Assembly: GCA_029948255.1 (NCBI GenBank) | Contig: JALIZF010001700.1 | Span: 248,001-312,000 of the forward strand | Source: Telmatactis stephensoni | Taxonomy: Eukaryota > Cnidaria > Anthozoa > Actiniaria > Isophelliidae | Reading direction: 5' to 3' | Length of the DNA stretch: 64,000 bases | In this document: positions 37,725-51,883 of the stretch, piece by piece | Layout of the letters: each line of letters begins with the position of its first letter | How positions within the stretch are numbered: position 1 is the stretch's first letter | The notes under the pieces: model-generated | What the model saw: only the letters and a program-made list of their open reading frames with translations | The model's database searches: none | What the model was told of the DNA's origin: nothing | Made by a program: the position numbers and the translations under genes

Positions 37725-37870
37725 ATGTCTCTGTACTGTGATATAAACAGGATGGAAGATGTAGAGCAAGAGAAAAGCAAGCTTAGGAACACGAGGCGTA
37801 GCCGAGTGTTTCTCTTGTTTTTCGAGTGCTCTACATCTTCCAGAGTTTTTATATCACAGAACAGAGACAT
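37725..37870. mobile_element. Foldback element upstream of Eph copy 3
   Basis: The left arm ATGTCTCTGTACTGTGATAT continues to GGAAGATGTAGAGCA. It pairs with the right arm TGCTCTACATCTTCC continuing to ATATCACAGAACAGAGACAT. A partial third copy of the arm end (CATGTCTCTGTCCTCTGATATAAAC) lies at 37925-37950, next to a CCAATCAGCGCGCGCG motif. Confidence 0.75.
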
Positions 37871-38327
37871 AAGCAATCATTTTATATTGCTTTTATAAAA
37901 TATTTTCGACGTTTTCTGTGCACGCCATGTCTCTGTCCTCTGATATAAACATGGTAGCCAGCCAATCAGCGCGCGCGTTATATCTCAAGTATTTTATAAT
38001 ATATGATAAAATTTCTAAAATACTAAAAAACATATAAAATCGTTATTTCTAAAATTTAATGTTGAAGCGAACAATATCCTTAACTATATATGTAAAAATT
38101 CTAAATTTTAACTGGCTATGTGAATATGAAAATTACAGCACTGCAGTAAGCAAACTGAGCTGAAACACGAGCAAACTCTTCGACAAACGTTCTATAAAAT
38201 TAAGTCCGTTTCCGAGGAAAAAGTAAAGACGAGTTAAAAACCATACCGAAACTTATAGGTTATGATACTAGCTTTTATTTCATACTGTGTACCTTTCTTC
38301 TATCGCTGTACTACAACTTTTTTCTCT

Positions 38328-38449
<122 letters not shown>

Positions 38450-41400
38450 ATCTTTTCTTTTTCTTTTTTTCTTTAAAATCCTTCGTGTTCGTTCGTTTGC
38501 TATTCATTTTGTAGCCCTGTCATAATAACCTACAGACAACAACCAGACCGCTATCCTACGCAGGCTTGGTTTTGCAACCTACAGAGACCGCTGAAAGATC
38601 GCTTGCGCCAACTGATAGTTAAAACTGTCTGTAGGCTCTTGACCAATGAAAACACAGATACTTTGGACAATGTAAAACTTAAATTGTGTACTTGCATGAC
38701 TGGGCAATCTGGGGATATCGGCGCAATGTCATGAAATACTGTAAGAACCAAATGTTCATACTCTTCATGCTTACAGATTACACCCAGACTCTTTGAGGTG
38801 TCGAGTAAAATAGCTAAATTGTCTCTTTTTTTAATTGTCTGTAGCTCGAGGTCCTACAGTCAATATGGTATCATAATGTTAAATACATTTGTTCAAGTGG
38901 GGATGATAACTCTCATTTTGTCGGCTGAAGCCAAAAACGGTAAGTTATTGGAAATCACTGCAGTTAGTACTACTGTTAGCCAAACTAATTGGTTTCAAAC
39001 TGAAAACGGTGATTCAAGTCGAAAACTTGTGTTGCAGCATCTGGGGTGACTTCAATCTGACAACTTTTACACTTGAGTTGAAGTTGTTGTTCTTGACAGC
39101 AAAAACAACAGCAGCACTTTCAACTACAAGAATATGTTTTGTTGGAGTGGCCCCGGTTTAGCTATTAATTTACGTTACCGAGTCGATAAAAAGCAATCAA
39201 CTGACCATCAGGAATCACGTGATAATGTTCGAAACCGCATATAAGGCCAGGTCAATTTGATCTTAGCTCATTTTTTTGCGGATCCAATCCTCGCATCAAG
39301 ACCCTAAGGAAAATGAAATACACCATCTTATACAGCAACTAGCTCTAGCAGGAGGAAAAGGAAGGAGACCTTTTATAGCTCAATCCCTACTCAGTCTCAT
39401 TCGTCAACTTGGAAAGTTCCAAAAAATATGAACATTTCTTTTGCAAAGGAAGAGCCTAATTCTTAGCTGTAGATAGAAATCTTGAGTTTTGGTCTGTGTT
39501 TACTTGCATCTAGTTACCATTTTAAGAGTACCGAAGTCAACAACTTGGTCATGGGCAACTTCTGGTACAAACCCTACTCCGGTAAGAGCGTAAAAGTATT
39601 TAACTATCCTGAATCTTACATTCACTGGATTCCGAAATCTATTGCAGGTTATTCACAAATATCTAATCCCCTAAATAAATTTTTGGAGTCTCTTAAGCCT
39701 GTGATTGTAGATATCAGTGATTGGAATTAGTGTGAATCGCTGCTATCACAGCTAGGTTCTCACTTAATAACCTTTATTTCGATTTTTATCCTTTATAAAT
39801 GGATAGCCGTAATTCTATTTTATTTATTTTCATTTTATTTATTTACTTTGCCCAAGAGCAGGATCCCACAAGGCATAACCAATTATTGTGGGTCCGTACA
39901 TTACAATTCGGGCATTTATCCTTGATAACAGTGCAAGAATCTTTTAATGCGAGAAAGGGAGAATAGTTTTCAAGATATAACTATTATTTTGTTTGATTAT
40001 TGTACTTTTATTTTTCCAAACAGTGGACAAAGCCATCAGTTACTCCAGTACGGTACTTTGCATGTGACAAAGATCAAGCGAACGCCTGGTTGAGAAGCGA
40101 TGCGTTCCAGGTTGGCGATGCAAAGAGAGTTGATGTTATGGTGGATTATGCAGTCAGTAACTGCGCTGTTTTGCCAGATTATAACAATTGCAACACTAAA
40201 TTGAAATTATTTGTTCACAAGGCAGTGATTTTAGATACTACGATAAACCTAAATACTCTATATGTGGGTCCAAACCCTGCTATAAACCCTGGTCAGTTTC
40301 AACTATTTGGTTCAACAAATCCAAAAGTCTTAAGAACAGGAAACCTTAACAATCCGGAAAATACTGAAACATACTCTTTCATTGCTAATCCTGCAACGCC
40401 TTACCATTACCTGGCTATACAATATACAGGAGGATGTTTTGCGTTATTCGGAGTAACTATTAGTTACTCGGTCTGCTCATCACTTATCCTTCTACAAAAT
40501 CACATTGAGTTGCCGCAAACTACAGCTCCTGCAAACGGTTCAATCCAAGTATTAGGATCGTGTCCTGTACATTCACAACCAATGGCTGAGAATATAACAT
40601 TGTATGGATATTGTAAGGCTAATGGGGAATGGAGTACTAACATGTACAGTGGAGAGTGCTGGTGTGATGCTGGATACGGAAGGTATTCTGTGGGATCTGA
40701 TGCAGAGTGCAAAGGTAAATCATCTTCTTACAATAAAAAATAAAGCCCCTACAAAAGATCCCAATAACAACATCCAAAGTTGGCCCCAACATTGTTAGCA
40801 GTTGTTGGATGGCTGTTCAAAGAGACCCAACATTGCTAAGTTACTCTTTGGTGAAAACAAAACAAAAGAAATATTGGCTCAACGCCGCGAAGTTTCAATG
40901 CATTCAACATGGGAATGGTTGTCCAACATTGTTACTGAGGGGCGTATGCTCGAGGCTTGAGTGTATTGTAACCATAATTATGTCCTTTAAAGGCATTCAC
41001 ATATACATCATCTTAATCAAAGTAGTCACATCTTAAATACCCCATCATACGTCTTTGTTATTCCTAAATAGCGACCGCATGCAGCGACAATCTTTTGATT
41101 AGAACAAAGCCAATGTCGAAAGTCAAAGTTTATCAGTTTATGAAGGTAAAAAGGGAAAGACCATCAAAACACTTGTACTTGCACTTTCCCACAGGTGTAC
41201 CTAAAGACGAGTCTTGGGACTCGATGCCTCGCTTTCATGTTTTATTTTACCACCAAAGGCTTCTATTTGGAATTAGACGTATTAAGACCATTGTAATTAT
41301 CATTAACATATTGGCAGAATCCATAAGGGAATCTAGAACTCTTTTTGATTTCTTTATTTGATGTTTGATTGTGAAATTGATAACACCATACCATGGATCC

Positions 41401-43668
41401 CCTTTACTCTCTAGCATGTCCAAGTGGTACGTACCAAAACACAGCAAACAACACGACGTGTAAGAGTTGTCCTCATAACAGTGAGCAAACAAATGAAAGG
41501 ACAAGTTGTACATGTATAAATGGGTTTTACAGAACTGATAAGGAATCCACACTTAGCAATTGTACTGGTAGGTATAGACATCACGGTATCAAGCAATGAA
41601 CATAATGGAAACTTATCCGCTTCCTCTTTTATCGAACAGCCCAGCCTTCAGCTCCTCGAGATTTAACTCCAACATTCTTCAATACAACATCTATAGCTAT
41701 CAAATGGTCTCCTCCCTTGAACTCTGGAGGTCGATCAGACCTGTACTACGAAGTGGAGTGTAAGCAGTGTAACGAGAAAGGACAAGACTGTACCAAGGAA
41801 TGTACCGATGTTGTTATAACTCATGCTACAAGTACCACTAGAGTAGCTACCTTTAAGCATTTATCTGCCTATACGTATTACCAGATTAAAGTCTTGGCCA
41901 AGAATGGTGTTAGTAGTTTAGCAGAGAAGAACAACGGAAAGGCAAATTATGATGTACTGAAAACAAAAGAAATAAGTAAGTTGACTGATAGCTTCAACGA
42001 GAAATCGCCACGAAAGCCTGCATTGTATCTTAAAATAAAGTAACATTTCTCAGACTCTCCTGCGCACCTTTCCATTGATAGGGTTTTGCATTCAATGAAA
42101 ACGGAAAAGTAAAAGCAAAACGTTTGAATTCATCAGCGGTTCTAGTTTCGGTTTTCATCCATGAGGTTGTCGTTTGTCAGAAGATCGTGGGCGCAACCGA
42201 AGCCACCACGGCTGGAATTCGAGCCTACAGTAGTTCGAGCACTTGGTGCACACAGAATGATCTCGCAAAATGATCGCAATTCTCCATGTAATAAGTCTAA
42301 CTCAGTTGTATTGATCGCGCCAAGTCTTTCCAGTTTAGAAAGAGATTGTGTCAAATCAAATCAAATCAATTTTATTTTACACACTTACTTATAGGAATGA
42401 TTTTACATTGTAAATCGAGAAAGATGTATGTAAAAAAAGTAAAAGAGGTAGTTTTTATGTTATTATGCCCAAGGGCTAAATAGACTGGAAAGTTGTCGTG
42501 TTAGCCCTTAGTAATTTTTGGAGCAACTAAGTGAGTGCATGAACAAACTTATCGTGTCCTTTTGAAGTTGCGACCCTTTAAAACAGTGTCATGCGGATCT
42601 ACGCAACCGAAACTAATGGGATTTTTATTTGCTACAGTTCCAGGGGCACCAGTAGTAACAATAGAAGTACTAAATTCAACTTCAGTGTCAGTCAGTTGGA
42701 CTCTTCAAGAAAGAAACGGTGTGATAACGTACTATCAAGTAACCTATTATCCTGTTGATGAAGAGTCAAAAAATGTCTTGACAGTAACTGGGAACAAAGT
42801 CACAATATCTAATTTGACAAAAGGAATGGAATACATTTTTCAGGTTTGTACCAGAATTTTTATGGTCTCGACTTAGGGGAAGTTTTCTCGAAAAAGAGTA
42901 ACATTGGCCATAAATCTGTAAAAGAGGGCTACGTTTTTCACGCCCTCAAATCCTGCGGGGTGAAAAATCGGTCTGTTATATTATTAGGGCCTAAAACGTT
43001 TTTGCATTCACGTTTTGATACCTTCTGAAGTGAAACGTTTCACATTCCTACAGTTTACTTCAAGTTGTTTCTTTAATTAATTGCCTGCTGTTACATACCT
43101 TATTTGTCCAGGTACAAGCTGGTACAAAGCTTGGTGTTGGTCGATCAGGCAATGTCACAGTAACTATACCTTTGAAAAAGAGGGCAAATAGAACTAGTAA
43201 AAGTGAGTTTTTATAACACAGTCACCTAAAGTATAAGATCAATCTTACTGTGGATGTCTTATATATAGAAGTTAAATATCATATACCTAGATACTATAGT
43301 CGTGTAGTCTATTTACAAATTTATGTGATACTGATCGTCGAGTTACTCAGCTCGGTGACAAGGACTAAAACGTTCCAATTGAGACATATATTTATAAGGA
43401 CTTTTTATTCTATTTTACGGGTTTATAGACTTATAAATAATGATCATATTTATAATCTTACGTTGCATTCTCATATACGGTCCAAGATGTACAGTCACCT
43501 CTCTTCAAGCGACCACTCTCGTAATCCACCACTTTTTCTTGAACAAGGGCAGGTCGCGGTGACACGGCACGACACAGTTACAGCAGCAATTCGAATGTTT
43601 CACGGCCTTTCATACGAAAAGTACTCAAAGATACATGTTTTTGTGCAACGGTTCTTTTTAGATATAGG

Positions 43669-43749
43669 TTATTGGTCGACTAACCAGCTAATACAGCTGT
43701 GTATTTTTACGAGTCACGCTGTATTCCCTGGTTAATCGACCAATTATAA
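43669..43749. repeat. Hairpin element in Eph copy 3 intron 7
   Basis: TTATTGGTCGACTAACCAGCTAATACAGC pairs with GCTGTATTCCCTGGTTAATCGACCAATTATAA (spaced over 80 bp), with a short loop. It may be the terminus of a larger element that includes the 43250-43735 ORF region. Confidence 0.6.
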
Positions 43750-44129
43750 CATATTTATTATACAATTCTGCAAAAATCAATACAAATGATGTCGTTTTTA
43801 TTGCCACCTTTGACTTTGATTAGCGCGCGGCTTTGCACTGGGAAGCCATTCAAATGTTACTAACCTAATACGGTCTCATATTTTTCGCGTTCTTGTACAT
43901 ATTACGTGCGTTCTTTTGAGAATTGTATAATAATGATATTATATTAATCTTCTTCACCTGTTTGCTATATGCGCAGAATAACAAGTTCTCCTCTGCTTTC
44001 CTCAGGTCCTTTTACCCAGGACTATTTTATTATCACTGTAGTTGCTGCAGCTGCTTTCATATTAGTGCTCATCATTGCAACCGTTTGCATCTGCAAAAGA
44101 AAACGGTAGGTAAATATAAATGGAGCTAC

Positions 44130-44398
44130 AATACGATACAATACAATACAATACAATACAATACAATACAATACAATACAATACAATACAATACAATGCA
44201 ATGCAGTGCAATACAATGCAATGCAATGCAATGCAATACAATACAATACAAAACATTACAATACATTGCAATACCATACAATGTGAAATGAAATGCAATA
44301 CAATGCAATGCAATACAATACCATGCAATGCAATACAATACAAAATAATACGAGGCAATGCAATACAATACAATACAATACAATACAATGCAATGCAT
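44130..44398. repeat. Microsatellite (AATAC)n with TGCAA variants
   Basis: Pentanucleotide TACAA/TGCAA units run for about 270 bp in Eph copy 3 intron 8, starting about 25 bp after the TM exon. The ORFs there on both strands are artefacts of a stop-free pentamer. Confidence 0.95.
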
Positions 44399-46101
44399 TG
44401 TAAGTTTGAAACTTTTCTTTTATCCTTTTTATCTAAGGGCAGGTCCTATTCCCCTTCTCTTCTCCTCCGCTTGCCCAATGATTTAAACTATAGGATTTGT
44501 TGAACATTTATGCTTTGAGGTACCGTCATGAGATTGTAAATTACAGTACGAATTGAATTGTATTGTTTAATTTCTAGAAAACGACGCTCAGAGAAACGGT
44601 CGCACAACGCAAGTAAGTTTCATTTCCAGACAGTTGTGAAGACGTTTAGCGGGCAATTATTGGCAAAGTCGGAGTTGCAGATCAAAGTGTTTTGCATATT
44701 GGAATCGTATCTGAGGGTTCGCGGGTTCCGGCTAAAGACTTTAATCCAGTACACTCTTGAATTGCATACCAGCATGGCTGGGATAAAGTTTGGGATGGCA
44801 CGGTAACTCCCACGCCTACCCTTGTGAATGTACATACCGAAACGTTAACTGCGATAGACAGTTTTCCATGACTGAATATTTTTGAGGGCGACTGATCTGG
44901 ATGCCATCTATATAAATTTATTCAAATCATATGCACTTGATATTCCAGTGAACAATTCCCTGTATACTGGTCATTTATAATAGTAAATGTGTTGCTTTGA
45001 AAGCAACACTGATCGATCATAATCACTGATCCTTTGGCACGCGTCCGTCTTCACTTTCAGTTCTTCCTTAACCTCCACACAACAAAGTGTTTCTCCTGGA
45101 GTAAAATATTGTTAGATGACGTAAGCTCGAGATCGCACATTCTTATCAAAGGTGTTTTGTCAGTTCCAGATATAATTCCAATGTCCGGTGGAAGAATGTT
45201 CATCGATCCCAATAACTATGGTAGTCCCTTAGAGGCAATGAGACAACATGCTAAAGAAATTGACTTGAGGAAAATAAAACTAAAAAACCTTTTTGGTGAA
45301 GGTAAAGGGAGTACTGGCTGGGAATGCAGTAATTGAAAGCGTAGAGCCAACGATACTGGTAGCCGTCCATCTGTAACATGCTACTCCATTTGCATTTGCG
45401 GATCTCCTTTATCATATTCCTTGAATGCGCAGCCTGCAGCGACGTTGCCATTTGATAACTTTGGCAAGGTTTCCAAACTGAAGATAGCCCAAGAAAATAT
45501 CGCAAATAGTTAATATCAGTCGAACACAAGGATTTGGACACTGTTCTGCATGTGCTAGCTTTATCAAATACGTCGAACGCTTGATGAACCACAGTAAAAC
45601 GTTTAATATGATCATTGACTGGTTTTTCTCGAACAGTCGCCATACATTCCACGTTCCGTTCTCAATTCAATTACTACGCTAGCTGTGCTGACTGCCTGTT
45701 CTAAATGGAACCAGCAGTTCCATGTTTACAAGACGCCAAACTTTCGTTGTATTTCATTGCAACAGTCTCCAAGGGCGCCCGAACTAGGCTTGCTTAACTT
45801 AATTTAGCTAATGGCTTGGTTCCATTCAATCCAATCGGTGTATATATAATGCTATCATTTCAGGTGAATTTGCAGATGTTTACAAAGGAATTTTTACAGA
45901 CGAATCAAAGCAAGAAGCCGTCGCTGTAAAGATGCTAAAAGTAATTGTCTTCGTACTAATTTCAATTTTTGACGAAAGAATTGGAGAATGGGATATAGTC
46001 GGATATATCAAAACGAAATATCGGCAAAAAATCTATAAAAAAGAAGCTGTATTTACAAAAGTAACAGTATTTACAAAAGTGAACAATTGAAATTATCGAA
46101 A

Positions 46102-46123
46102 GGGGGGGGGGGGGGGGGGGGGG
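46102..46123. repeat. 22-bp poly-G run in Eph copy 3 intron 11
   Basis: An uninterrupted run of 22 G. Length calls in such tracts are often unreliable. Confidence 0.9.
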
Positions 46124-47546
46124 ACAAAAGCAAGGTCCAAAATCGCAGTCCTAGCAGCGTTCTCCCTCAAAGACGTTTGGCCAAAACAAAACAGTGAAAA
46201 ACGATACGAATTTTAAGACAGTAAGGTTAATGAAAGCCTATTTTTGGTTTTATTCCACATTGTAGCCGAGATCAACAACCAAGAATAAAACAGACTTCAT
46301 TCTAGAAGCATCGATCATGGGGCAATTTAAACATTCAAATGTAATTGAACTAAAGGGTGTGGTCACACGCAGCCCAGACTCGCCCATGATGATTGTAACA
46401 GAATTTATGGAGAATGGATCACTGGAAAACTTCTTAAAGGTACGCCTACGTACTTCTTTTGAAACTTTAACAGAGTTATAGATCAGTTTTTGTATGAGTG
46501 GGAAACGTAACGCGCCGTACCGTGACTGTGTCAGTGCGCACTGGAAATGGAACTGATTCTTGCCATAACTGTGCCGTTCTGTAACGTTTTCAGACGTTTT
46601 CACTTCGTACGAAAACTGTTTTATACCAGGCGCTTCTGTTTTGCTAATAATTATTGAACTCTTTGTGCAAATACAAAAGCCAAATGCTATAAAATACTGA
46701 AACTTGATATCACTTGATTATTCTTAGGTTCGTGAATGTCAGCTAACCATACTTCAGCTTGTTGGCATTGCAAGAGGTGTGGCTGCTGGAATGGCTTATT
46801 TATCTGGGATGAATTTCATCCATAGGGTACGTTGTTTGTTGTTAGTTTTAATATCAAAATCAAATTCAAATAAAAAACTAGCATTGGAAATATTATAACA
46901 GTGTAAATGGTACGATCAACACCATATTTGAAATACAGGTAATTCCTATGACGCCCGAAATATCCCATTGAAGCGAGGCGTCTTTTATCCTGGTCGAACC
47001 ACACTTATCGTTGCTCCTTCGTTTCTGTCTGTCGATTGGTCTTGATATATTGAACCAGTATGTTTATATCATTTTCCTATAGGATCTTGCAGCACGTAAT
47101 ATTCTAGTGGCAGACAACTTAACCAGTAAAGTATCAGACTTTGGATTATCACGGGAGTTGGACAACAGTGAGAACAACCCTGAATCTATATATCTAACTC
47201 AGGTAAAGCAAATCATAATTGTGCAGTCTTTCAAGTAATATATCTGCAATCGCATCATTTTTTAAATGACCGAAATATATAGAGAGCATTAAGCATCACG
47301 TACACGGGCAACGCGAGACGGCAAAGAGGATGACGTGCCCTGATTTCTTTGCGTCTGGCCTTGCCGTTACATGGGTGAATCATTATTTCGCGTTTGCCGC
47401 ACACGTGAAAACTCTCCGTTGAGTGCTAAACGCGCAACGCCAGGCCCGAAAATGGTAGGTCACGTGATCCTCTCTGTCGTCTGCAGATAAGTTCCCATGT
47501 GTGCGATGCCAACAACTGCGCAATTCAAGAACATCTATACTGTCTT

Positions 47547-48398
47547 TTAAGGTAGTTCCGGACACTTGCTACTGCGCATCTCCCGCGCGCATTCGAGCGC
47601 GCGCACTTTTATTAGAGAGCATTGGTATTACCGTGGGGAGTCTGGACACTAGTAAGCGAACGATTGAAAGTGAAGAAACTCTAACTTTAGTGGAGAAAAA
47701 TAGCATTTTGTCATCAAAATACCGGAAAAATTTTAACTATGAAATCTTGTGTACTGTATAATGTAGGTATTCAGCCTCGAATTTTTAAATTTGATTAATA
47801 TTATTTATCGAAAAAGCCGGTGAGAAAATTGCTAAAATGGTGACATTTGGACTTCGTTTTCAGCGTATTTTTCTCTTTTCTGCTTCTCTAACTCTTGAAA
47901 TAATACGGTGACCCCCTGTTTTATTCTTTTCATTTGAAGCTAGATATCGTATTCTTTCGATTTAGTGCGGAAAAAAAATATTCATAGTTAAAATTGTCAT
48001 GAATTTTCAACATTTTTACAACTACACACGCATATAACTCCTCCGAATTGCAAGCAATTTCGCTTCTAGAATTTAATTTTCACGTCACTTTCAAAAGATT
48101 GGATGGATTTTTTATCAAGGTATGTCTCCTAGATTCAACAACTACCGTTTAATGCAGTTTTCTGTTTTTCTTTGTTAAATCCAATCGAGTAATTCGAATT
48201 TATTGACGGAATCAGATTTTCGGCAAAAACGCGCGGAAAACTGAAAAATCCCTCCTTTTTGACGCCTTATATCTCCATAACTAATACGGGGACCCCCTTC
48301 TTTTTTTTCATTATTTGAATACCCTAACAATAAACTTCAAATGACAGAATTTAAAAAAAAATTCATTGAAGATTTGGGAAGATCCGGTACTACCTTAA
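47547..48398. mobile_element. 852-bp non-autonomous TIR element in Eph copy 3 intron 14
   Basis: The left end TTAAGGTAGTTCCGGAC is inverted at the right as GATCCGGTACTACCTTAA. Inside are long A/T-rich stretches and no transposase. It lies immediately upstream of the frameshifted exon 15 (48635). Confidence 0.65.
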
Positions 48399-48634
48399 TT
48401 GGTGAAAACGCCCTGATACTTTAATACACATTCGGGTCCTTTCATCCGATGAATGTTTTTCCATATCGCTACCTTCAATAATGTAAAATTCAGTACCTTG
48501 TTAATATGCAGAAACGTTGCAAAGGTGCATCGTGTGCCCGGGCCTTAGTGATTCATAAGGACGACTGAAGTTGCTGATCCTTCTTGCCTTACTAAACAAT
48601 CTGAAAACTCTTTCAATCGTCACATATTCTATAG

Positions 48635-48793
<159 letters not shown>

Positions 48794-49544
48794 TGATTAT
48801 CAATTATTACTTTTATTCGCCTTTGTTTGTTTGTGTATTAGTTTGTTTGTTTTTGTTTGTTTTTGTTTGTTTTATTGTTGTCTCCTACGAAAATAATAGA
48901 CAGCAACAGCATCATCAACAGCAGCTGCAGCAAGAAAAACAATAACTGCTACAACAACATCTACAACTACCACAGCAACAACAACTACAGCCACAAGGGG
49001 ACCCTTCGATATGAAATTTCTCGGCTAAAAAAGCAAAAAAGCAGAGCATAGATAATGATAACACTAAACCAATCGAATCTTTATTAACAGGTAGCAGAGA
49101 GAGTTGTGTCTGGATTTCGTCTCCCTGCCCCAATGGTGAGTATATTTGTATATTTCCTTGATATCAAATATCTCCAATAATACTGTATTTTCAAGTAGAA
49201 AGAAATAATATTTTTTTGTAAACGGTTATAAACATACATAGAAAAAACATGAGAATTTACGAGAAAGATCCGTCTGTCACGCAGAGATAATTTCTATACC
49301 ATTAATGTCGTTCTGTTCGCTTTTTCACATCAAAGCACTGTCCAAAATCGATTCATAATATAATGCTGGACTGTTGGGAAGCAGAGAAGATTAACAGACC
49401 AAAGTTTCCAAAACTTGTCGAACTTCTGGAAGAAATGATGCTTTCACCAGATAAGCTGAAGGATGAACAAGTGCGTTTTTCAAGGTAACTGTTCATATTA
49501 GTCCATAACAATGCTGTAAAACTTGAAGCGCGCATTCATATGCG

Positions 49545-49708
49545 TGGTTTTCACTATAGCGACGCAAGCACAAGCGCAAACATAAGATTGTCTGTTTTCA
49601 ATAGTATAACACGAACGCAAGCACAAGCGCAAGCATAAGCGCAAGCACAAGATATCAAAAAATTTTGATCCTTGTGCTTGCTCTTGTGCTTGCATCGTAG
49701 TGAAAACC
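49545..49708. mobile_element. MITE in Eph copy 3 intron 17
   Basis: GGTTTTCACTATAGCGACGCAAGCACAAG at the left is inverted as CTTGTGCTTGCATCGTAGTGAAAACC at the right. The interior repeats CGCAAGCACAAG several times. The GTGAAAACCAGG end motif also occurs near 36638. Confidence 0.7.
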
Positions 49709-49977
49709 AGGCCCGTTTTATATACCATTTTTGAGAGAAAAGGTATCTCTTCCATAACTTTGAAAGAAAATAGTACCCCTTTCAAAAACACATTCCCATA
49801 CAGTCAGTCCGATACTTAACTCGTAAAAATTCTAGCCCAAATTAATACTATTGAAATTTCAACCCCCATATATCCGGCCATCCAGTATAAAAAGGTACTC
49901 CTTTCATATACCCAGTCTAGCGTGGTGCACCTTTCGGTAGTCCGTCCATCATAGCGAGTGCCCAAAAGCCATTCCCC

Positions 49978-50028
49978 TTCCTCTCCCTCTCCCTCTCCCT
50001 CTCCCTCTCCCTCTCCCTCTCCCCTCCC
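49978..50028. repeat. (CTCCCT)n simple repeat
   Basis: About 50 bp of CCCTCT units in Eph copy 3 intron 17, just upstream of the SAM exon. The Glu/Gly ORF on the minus strand is an artefact. Confidence 0.9.
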
Positions 50029-50687
50029 TCTCCCCAACCACTGGATGTTTCACACAGTCCTTTTTTCAACTATATAACATATTTCGCCATTATATTTCAG
50101 AGTTGGAGACCAAATCAACTTTAACCAATTATCATCGGTAGAGGAGTGGTTGAAACAAATCAACATGCGCCAGTACACAGATAATTTCGTAAATGGTGGT
50201 TTTCGTGACCTGGAAAAAGTAATGTTACTTGAAGAAGACGACCTAAAAACGATAGGCGTCAACCTCATTGGACATCGAAACAAAATTAAGAAGAGTATTA
50301 AAGCCATGAGGAATCATTTTGATAACCTTGCATTCGAAGTGGAAATATGAATGTAAAAACCCCATAAAACGACAACTGGCCGTATTGACGGGTTCGACTG
50401 AAATTTCACCACCTAAAAAACACTCTGTTATAAAGAGATGGTCGTAAAGTGGGGTTCCACTGTAAATATGATTGATGAGTCCTTCTCTATGATGTCTGTT
50501 AAATGATTCCAGATAAGAAAGCACTTAAACAATATGCACAGTATATGAGGGTGCCAGAATGGTACTGTACCGGTTAACAACTATTTACTATTTTTTTTTG
50601 CCCCACTCTTGGTTAACTGACTTCGCTGTGACACATTTTTGTCGCCGGTTATTTAAAACTTTTAAATCATTTTCAATAGAGTATTCA

Positions 50688-50693
50688 AATAAA
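50688..50693 (+). promoter_or_regulatory. Candidate polyadenylation signal of Eph copy 3
   Basis: AATAAA about 340 bp after the exon 18 stop. A good distance for a 3' UTR, but it is a short motif. Confidence 0.35.
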
Positions 50694-51521
50694 ATGCCAG
50701 TTCATTATAAATTTTCATTTATCTGTTAACTACGAATTTCGTCTTTAATTAGACCAATTTTCTAAAGTAACCCCATGCCTTTTGACACCCTCATATGTTC
50801 AATTTGACACCTTCATAGTATATTCAATGTTGAAATTTCAGTTGAATAATATCAGTATTAAGCTGTTTGGCGATTACTATTGGCCTCTACCGAGCTCTTG
50901 TAGTGATCTCATATCCTTTATAATTATTAATATAATTTCTAGAACCATGAATGAGTTTGAATATTGCCGACAAACATGCGAAAATTGACAGCTCACTGGT
51001 TGCAGGGCAACTTTATAATTAACTACAGGTCACAACACTTTTATGTTTATATTTCAATTTGTTGTTCGTGTTTGAAGACTCCAGCCTTCATTCATTATTT
51101 TAGTTATTTTCATCTGCTTTAACGGAAGATATTCTTTTGTAATTTCTTTATAGCTTGAACAGCAACTGGTTCAGCTGTGCTCAAAGCACAGTTAATTTAC
51201 GGCACGATTTCTAGATTTCGGCAAAATTAGTCTCAAATACAACAAATACGATTCAAATTTACTGTCAATTGCTTACCTTTCGATCAAATAAAGCCCACGA
51301 AGCATCTATGTGCCCAAAATTGACCATATATGTTTTGAATGTGAGGCAGAAAATCTGTGTTTCGTCCAAACTCCCTGCATTCAATGTTTGTTTGGATTGA
51401 AGCTCGAATTTTCGCGCGCTTTATTGGCCTCGTTTTCATCCTGACGCGTGCGTACCTCAGAAGCGTCGTTCCAGACCTCTTCGGCGCGCGAAAAAGAAAG
51501 AAAGAAAAAAAGAAAGTGGGG

Positions 51522-51883
51522 AATGAGCTTTTATCATGTAATTCCAAAAGTCACAGTACAGAAATATAATTACCATAGCTGGAAAGAGCACGTCAAAATT
51601 AGTAAAACTGTGAAGTTTGAATGAAGTAACTTTCAAACTCGCGAAGATATGAATTTTCCGAAATCGAAATTTTGTATGAAAACATTCGCTGGTAGGCAAG
51701 AGATGCCTACCAGCAAAGGTTTTCTTACAAATTCACACTTTTCAAAAATTCATATTCTCACCAGTTTTGGATTTAATTCCTTCAAACTTCACTGTCTTGC
51801 TAATTTTTAAATGCTCTTTCCAGCTATGGTAAATTCTTTTTCTGTTTTACGAATTTAAAAATACCGCCTGATAAAAGCTCATT
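51522..51883. mobile_element. 362-bp palindromic element with 7-bp target duplication
   Basis: The ends are AATGAGCTTTTATCA and TGATAAAAGCTCATT. The arms pair on inward through CCATAGCTGGAAAGAGCA and CTTCAAACTTCAC-type blocks to a perfect centre GCTGGTAGGCA-AGAGA-TGCCTACCAGC. Direct duplications AGTGGGG flank it at 51515-51521 and 51884-51890. No ORF. Confidence 0.85.

Noticed and set aside
38798..38875. Upstream in-frame ATG as the start of Eph copy 3
   Set aside because: Possible, but the ATG at 38876 gives a signal peptide ending AEAKNG like the other two copies; both are noted in the gene entry.
43250..43735. 161-codon ORF as a gene
   Set aside because: It lies within Eph copy 3 intron 7, has no recognisable domain, and ends in a hairpin-type repeat. 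Probably chance or transposon-derived.
44062..44503. Several overlapping ORFs on both strands
   Set aside because: A pentanucleotide repeat without stop codons gives open frames in all directions.
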